From Modestobacter marinus (GTDB lineage Bacteria; Actinomycetota; Actinomycetes; Mycobacteriales; Geodermatophilaceae): 64,000 nt of DNA. This document shows, piece after piece, positions 60,149 to 64,000 of the stretch. Under the pieces are notes generated by a model, which was not told the DNA's origin, did not search any database, and was given only the letters and a program-made list of their open reading frames with translations. Within the stretch, counting starts at the first letter, position 1, and every line of letters begins with the position of its first letter. The DNA lies in contig NZ_JABGCH010000001.1 of NCBI RefSeq assembly GCF_019799945.1, positions 353,386 to 417,385 on the forward strand. Direction: 5' to 3'. The translations under genes were made by a program, and so were the position numbers.

Positions 60149-61723
60149 GTGGGCGAGATCTCCATTCGATCCCTCATTGAGCAGGTCCAGCAGGGCCAAA
60201 TCAGGGTTCCGGCGTTCCAGCGAGGATTCGTCTGGGACCACGACCGGATCGCGTTCCTGATGGATTCCATCTACAAGGGGTACCCGTTCGGGTCTGCGAT
60301 TCTTTGGCAGACAAAGGAACAGCTAACCTCCGAGCGCCGGCTTGGTCCGTTCTCTCTTCCCGAGCCTACGGCCGATTTCCCTATCAGCTATGTGCTAGAT
60401 GGTCAGCAGCGGCTCACTTCGATCTTCGGTACGTTTCAGACGGAGTTGGAGCCCGAGGACGATGAGATGTGGCCGCGAATCTACTTCGACCTTAAGGCCG
60501 AGCAGGATCTACAGGAGAGCCAGTTCCTAGCGCTCGAGAACGAGGACGTTGACCCAGCGCGTCACTTCCCGGTCAACACGTTCTTCGATACAACGGCGTA
60601 TCGAAAGGCGACAAAGGGGTTCACGGACGAGCAAGCCGAAGCCATCGATTCCGTGCAGGCCGTCTTCAAGGAAGCCAAGATCCCGACCCAGGACATCGTC
60701 ACGGACAACCGCGGCAAGGTAGCGATCGTCTTCGAGCGCGTGAACCGTCTGGGCGTGGAGCTCGACGTCCTTCAACTACTGTCAGCGTGGACTTGGAGCG
60801 ACGAGTTCGACCTGCAAACTCGCTTCGCGGAGCTGGCCGCGATCCTCGCCCCCTTTGGCTTCGGCGAGGTAGGGGACGACTCGAATCTCCTCCTGCGCTG
60901 CTGCGCGGCGGTCGTCGCGAAGGATGCGGCTCCCAACACCCTGATGAACATGAGCGGCACCGAGGTGCGCGACCGCTTTGACGAGATTGAGAATGGGATC
61001 CAAGGTGCGATCGACTTCGTGCGGACGCACCTGAAGGTCGAGAAGCTCGGCAACCTTCCGTATCCGGCAGTGCTCGTCCCGCTGACCGTGTTCTTTGCCC
61101 ACAAAGACGGTCAATCCATCAGGCTTTCCGACGAGCAGCGGAGGGTCCTCCTCCGATGGCTGTGGCGATCCTTCTTCTCCCGCAGGTTCAGTGCGGGCGT
61201 CCTCCGAAACCTGAAGCGCGACATCGAGGAGATCGTCAAGCTCAAGGACGGTAAGCCATCGGCGCTCGCGGACGTGACAGTCAATCTAGAAGCGGACTTC
61301 TTTCTCGAGAAGAAGTTCTCTGTCGCCGCGGTCGACAGCAAGACGTTTGTACTGCTCCTAGTGAATGCGCAACCGCTCAGCTTTGTGTCGGGGTCGTTGG
61401 TCTCGTTGGCTACGGTCCTCTCCGCCTATAACCGGTCCGAGTTTCACCACCTAATGCCGCAGGCATTCCTCGGGAAAATCGGTGTGGATACGGCATCGGC
61501 GAGTGTCCTCGCCAACTTCGCGATGATCTCGGCCGCCGATAACAAGATCCTCGGCGGAGTCGCGCCAAGTATCTATAGGGCGAAGATGCCGGCGGGCAAG
61601 ATCACCGAAATCCTTGAGCATGCAGTCTGCCCGGAGAAGGAGCTTTTCGACGACGACTTCCAAGCGTTCTTGCAGGCGCGCGCCGCGCTGTTGACGGCCC
61701 AAGCTAATGGCCTGATGACGTAG
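60149..61723 (+). CDS. DUF262/HNH (GmrSD-like) nuclease, putative type IV restriction
   Basis: A 524-residue protein from GTG 60149. The N-terminal DUF262 (ParB/Srx-like) domain shows VPAFQRGFVWDHDRIAFLMDSIYKGYPFG (residues 20-48) and the nucleotide-site motif VLDGQQRLTSI (82-92). Near residue 430 EFHHLMPQAF, with Asn residues in VLANFAMISAADNKILGG, resembles the HNH/DUF1524 nuclease of GmrD. Such fusions act on glucosylated or hydroxymethylated phage DNA using NTP. It follows the NACHT gene in an integrated element, consistent with a defence role. Activity is inferred. Confidence 0.82.
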   Translation: MGEISIRSLIEQVQQGQIRVPAFQRGFVWDHDRIAFLMDSIYKGYPFGSAILWQTKEQLTSERRLGPFSLPEPTADFPISYVLDGQQRLTSIFGTFQTELEPEDDEMWPRIYFDLKAEQDLQESQFLALENEDVDPARHFPVNTFFDTTAYRKATKGFTDEQAEAIDSVQAVFKEAKIPTQDIVTDNRGKVAIVFERVNRLGVELDVLQLLSAWTWSDEFDLQTRFAELAAILAPFGFGEVGDDSNLLLRCCAAVVAKDAAPNTLMNMSGTEVRDRFDEIENGIQGAIDFVRTHLKVEKLGNLPYPAVLVPLTVFFAHKDGQSIRLSDEQRRVLLRWLWRSFFSRRFSAGVLRNLKRDIEEIVKLKDGKPSALADVTVNLEADFFLEKKFSVAAVDSKTFVLLLVNAQPLSFVSGSLVSLATVLSAYNRSEFHHLMPQAFLGKIGVDTASASVLANFAMISAADNKILGGVAPSIYRAKMPAGKITEILEHAVCPEKELFDDDFQAFLQARAALLTAQANGLMT

Positions 61724-62439
61724 AGCAGCACTCCTCCGAGGTACCTGGCGTTCGCCGCGGCTCGCAGCAGGACACGAAGCGGGCAAGCGGCCCCCAGGAA
61801 GCAGCGCCCACAACCCGGCCGGGGCGCCGACCAACGTCTGCTCGACCGCGCCCCCAGAGGAAGCGCGGTCGTTGCGACGCCCAACCGACAGCGACGGCCT
61901 GCGGACAAGGCGGCCCGTCGTTGGATGAGCCGAGCGCCGCATGCGCCACAGATGCCCGGATCTGCTCCGCGACGCGGGGGCCTGCGGTGGAGGTGCCACG
62001 TCGAGGCGCCGACTCGACTCGGCGCCCAACTGATCGGGCGCGACTTGCCGCCGCGAGTGACTCTCAAGATGAGCACCCTGCCCGACGCTCTGGCCCGTCC
62101 CGTCGCCCCACCCATCGTGGCCGGGAAACTCCCACCTCGGCGTGAGTCGGTCGCCTCTGTCGCAGATGGCGAAGCGCGACCCTCGGCGGTTCCCTAGGAG
62201 GTCTCGCAGCTGCCGCCAACCGTCGACGTCTATGGCTTCGCCCGTACCGAGGTATGAGCAGAGGCTCTCGTAGCGGGTCTCGACGCTGATGTCCAACTCG
62301 CCCATGCGGGCATCGTGCCAGGCGCGTGCGCCGCGCACCGCGGCTGCGCGACCTCGTGCTTGCACGTCGAGCTCTCGCCGGCCCAACTCTCGCGAGTCTC
62401 GGGATGCCTCCGAGGCCGTCCCTATCCGTGAGCGGCCCA
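61724..62439. other. 716-base region, no confident gene; coding-like traces on the minus strand
   Basis: On the minus strand a frame from ATG 62305 begins MGELDISVETRYESLCSYLGTGEA and reads naturally for about 65 residues (to RLTPRWEFPG). It then becomes Ser/Arg rich and runs into the 3' end of the DUF262 gene. In the next frame GICGACGARLIQRR gives a CxxC pair. This looks like a gene broken by frameshifts, but no family can be named. Confidence 0.4.
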
Positions 62440-62457
62440 CTTAGCCCGGATGCACCG
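62440..62457 (+). repeat. left terminal inverted repeat of the IS
   Basis: CTTAGCCCGGATGCACCG; exact complement of the right end. Confidence 0.92.
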
Positions 62458-62564
62458 CCTGACGTGGTGATCAGCGGCGCGCCATAAAGATCAAATGCCC
62501 TCCGACCAGCAACGATGCGATTGCTGAGGTCGCAAATTCCATGAGTCGAGAGGGCATCTGACGG

Positions 62565-63722
62565 ATGCGAGCATCGCACGATCTGTCCCGGGTGGGCGTG
62601 AGGTTCGACGAGCCGAATCTCGTGCCCTCGGCCGGGCTTCTGCCGGCGGCCGCGCTCGCGCAGCGCCTCGGTCTCGAGCAGCTGATCGATGACCGGCTGA
62701 CCCTGACCGCGCACGGCCATTCCAGCGGGGTCAAGGCGCTGACCGTGCTGGGGTCGATGCTGGCCGGCGGTGACTCGATCCGAGACGTGGACGTGCTGCG
62801 CACCGGCGCGACCGAGAGCGTGTTCGACGGCGTGCGGGCGCCCTCAACGATCGGGTCCTGGCTGCGGGCGTTCAAGTGGTCCAACGTCCGCCAGCTCGAC
62901 GCGATCGGCCGGGAGCTGCTGGCCCGCACCTGGGCCGCCGGCGGCGGCCCAGCCGACCTGGGCGCGCCGCTGACCATCGACATCGACTCCACCATCTGCC
63001 CGGTCTACGGCCGCAGCAAGCAGGGCGCCGGGTTCGGCTACACCAAGGTCCGCGGCTACCACCCGCAGCTGGCCACCCGCGCGCAGACCGGGCAGCTCCT
63101 GTTCGGCCGGCTGCGCGGCGGCAGCGCCGGTGCCGCCCGCGGCGTGACGTCGTTCCTGACCGAGACGGTCAGCCGGGTCCGGGCCGCCGGGGCCACCGTC
63201 CGCTCACGGTGCGCGCGGACTCGGGGTTCTACTGCCAGGCCGTGCTGCTCACCGCCAGGAAGTTCGACGTGCGGTTCTCCGTCACGGTCAAGCACAACCG
63301 CCGGATCCGGGCTGCGATCGCCGCGATCGGCGAGGACGCCTGGACGCCCATCCCGTACTGGCTCAGCAGCCCCGAGGTCTCCGGCGCCGACGTCGCCGAG
63401 ACCGCCTACACCTGCTTCGCGGGCACCAAGCAGGCGCTGACCGTCCGGCTGGTCGTGCGCCGGGTCCGGCCCACGCCGGGCTCCCAGCTGGCGCTGTTCA
63501 CCGCCTGGGACTACCACGCCTTCGTCACCGACCGGGACCTGCCGCTGGTCGAGGTCGAGGCCGACCACCGCCGCCACGCTGCGCCGGACGCTGTTCACGA
63601 TGCCCGCCCGACTCGTCCAGTCCGCCCGTCGACGACACCTGCGAGCTCCCGAACGCTGGCCCTGGCGCACCGAGTTCGAGACCGCGATCAAAGCCATCAC
63701 CGCCCTTTCGCGACCAGCCTGA
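62565..63722 (+). pseudogene. IS1380-family transposase, frameshifted and internally deleted
   Basis: The frame from ATG 62565 reads VGVRFDEPNLVPSAGLLPAA, SMLAGGDSIRDVDVLRTGA, APSTIGSWLRAF and LTIDIDSTICPVYG (first catalytic Asp region), all typical of IS1380 DDE transposases. Near 63200 one base is lost; the next frame continues LTVRADSGFYCQAVLLTARKFDVRFSVTVKHNRR to LVEVEADHRRHA. There the third frame takes over with TLRRTLFTMPARLVQSARRRHL and stops at 63722. The segment normally following EADHRRHA (with VEQVIADLK and the last catalytic Glu region) is missing, roughly 70 codons. Confidence 0.88.
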
Positions 63723-63845
63723 TCCCTCGCCCCGACGACCGGACCTCGGAGAAGCCGGCAGACCGGCAACACCGCCATGCCTGCAACCCGCGGCCGGCCC
63801 CCACGCCTCGAAGCAAGATCACGTCGGCGCTATCGCAAATCGACT

Positions 63846-63863
63846 CGGTGCATCCGGGCTAAG
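63846..63863 (-). repeat. right terminal inverted repeat of the IS
   Basis: CGGTGCATCCGGGCTAAG; exact complement of the left end at 62440-62457. Confidence 0.92.
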
Positions 63864-63924
63864 GGACACAGCCTCGAAGCTGCCGGCCTCACGGCACGCC
63901 GTGCGGGAAATCACTGTCTTACAC

Positions 63925-64000
63925 CTTAGCCCGGATGCACCGCCTGACGCGGTGAGCGACGGCGCGCCCCGAAGATCAGATGCCCTCCGACCAGGAACGA
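63925..64000 (+). mobile_element. left end of a second, related IS1380-type element (cut by window edge)
   Basis: The same 18-base terminal repeat recurs at 63925-63942, in the same orientation, and the next ~58 bases match the first copy's leader with a few differences (for example TGCCCTCCGACCAG). The transposase would begin about 50 bases beyond the window. Confidence 0.85.

Larger units (their letters stand above)
62440..63863 (+). mobile_element. IS1380-type insertion sequence, decayed copy
   Basis: A 1,424-base element bounded by perfect 18-base inverted repeats (CTTAGCCCGGATGCACCG at 62440 and its complement ending at 63863). It contains one transposase gene of the IS1380 type, broken by a frameshift and an internal deletion. 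A TGCCCTC/GAGGGCA inverted pair lies in the leader between 62498 and 62556. No target duplication is visible (flanks CCCA and GGAC), so the ends may have been rearranged since insertion. Confidence 0.88.

Noticed and set aside
62436-63867. Four-base target duplication for the IS
   Set aside because: Flanks CCCA and GGAC do not match, with either choice of IS boundary tried.
50505-64000. Second attachment site inside the window
   Set aside because: No repeat of the tRNA 3' end was found between the integrase and the right edge.

Overview
This window is from a very GC-rich actinobacterium. The first ~50 kb carries a gene order that, from memory, parallels the Mycobacterium tuberculosis Rv0862c-Rv0889c neighbourhood: helicase-associated protein, cold-shock protein, DUF2771 lipoprotein, MFS, DUF3027, DUF2530, MarR, SepH, SerC and a citrate synthase remnant, with PdxH added. 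GTG starts dominate, many with a -10-like hexamer only 6-7 bases upstream (leaderless transcripts). Gene content (UdgX, Nei, photolyase, NAGGN-type amidotransferase) and the GGCCCCGTCC hairpin repeats would fit Geodermatophilaceae or a relative; the family assignment is inference.

Layout, 1-50.4 kb (chromosomal core): lipid and envelope genes (acyl-CoA synthetase, two DUF202 proteins), the DUF2771/MFS/DUF3027/DUF2530 block, an NCS2 purine permease, a MarR-MFS pair, small RNA and redox enzymes, a three-gene FtsX-type ABC operon, a TrmH-type methyltransferase, a heterodimeric ABC exporter, and SepH. Next come three co-directional genes joining an N-acetylglutaminylglutamine-type amidotransferase, an S9 peptidase and a circularly permuted ATP-grasp ligase, possibly a small-peptide osmolyte pathway. 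Then serC, a truncated citrate synthase, pdxH, an MFS, a GlgC-type nucleotidyltransferase, UdgX, a NatAB-like ABC pair, SMP-30, PEP carboxylase, an aminotransferase, ferredoxin-NADP reductase, a Nei-type glycosylase, photolyase and a GNAT protein.

50.45-64 kb (integrated element): a tRNA-Arg(CCU) is followed at once by a tyrosine integrase pointing at the tRNA, an excisionase-like HTH protein, and a MobF relaxase/helicase broken by a one-base frameshift. A cluster of inverted repeats upstream of the relaxase is a candidate oriT. The cargo has visibly lower GC and different codon use: a large NACHT NTPase with many membrane segments and a DUF262/HNH (GmrSD-like) protein, both plausible anti-phage genes. 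The end holds a decayed IS1380-type element with 18-bp terminal repeats and the start of a second copy. The far attachment site is not in the window.

Genes were read from translated frames and motifs only; no database search was possible. Homology statements rest on recalled family signatures.
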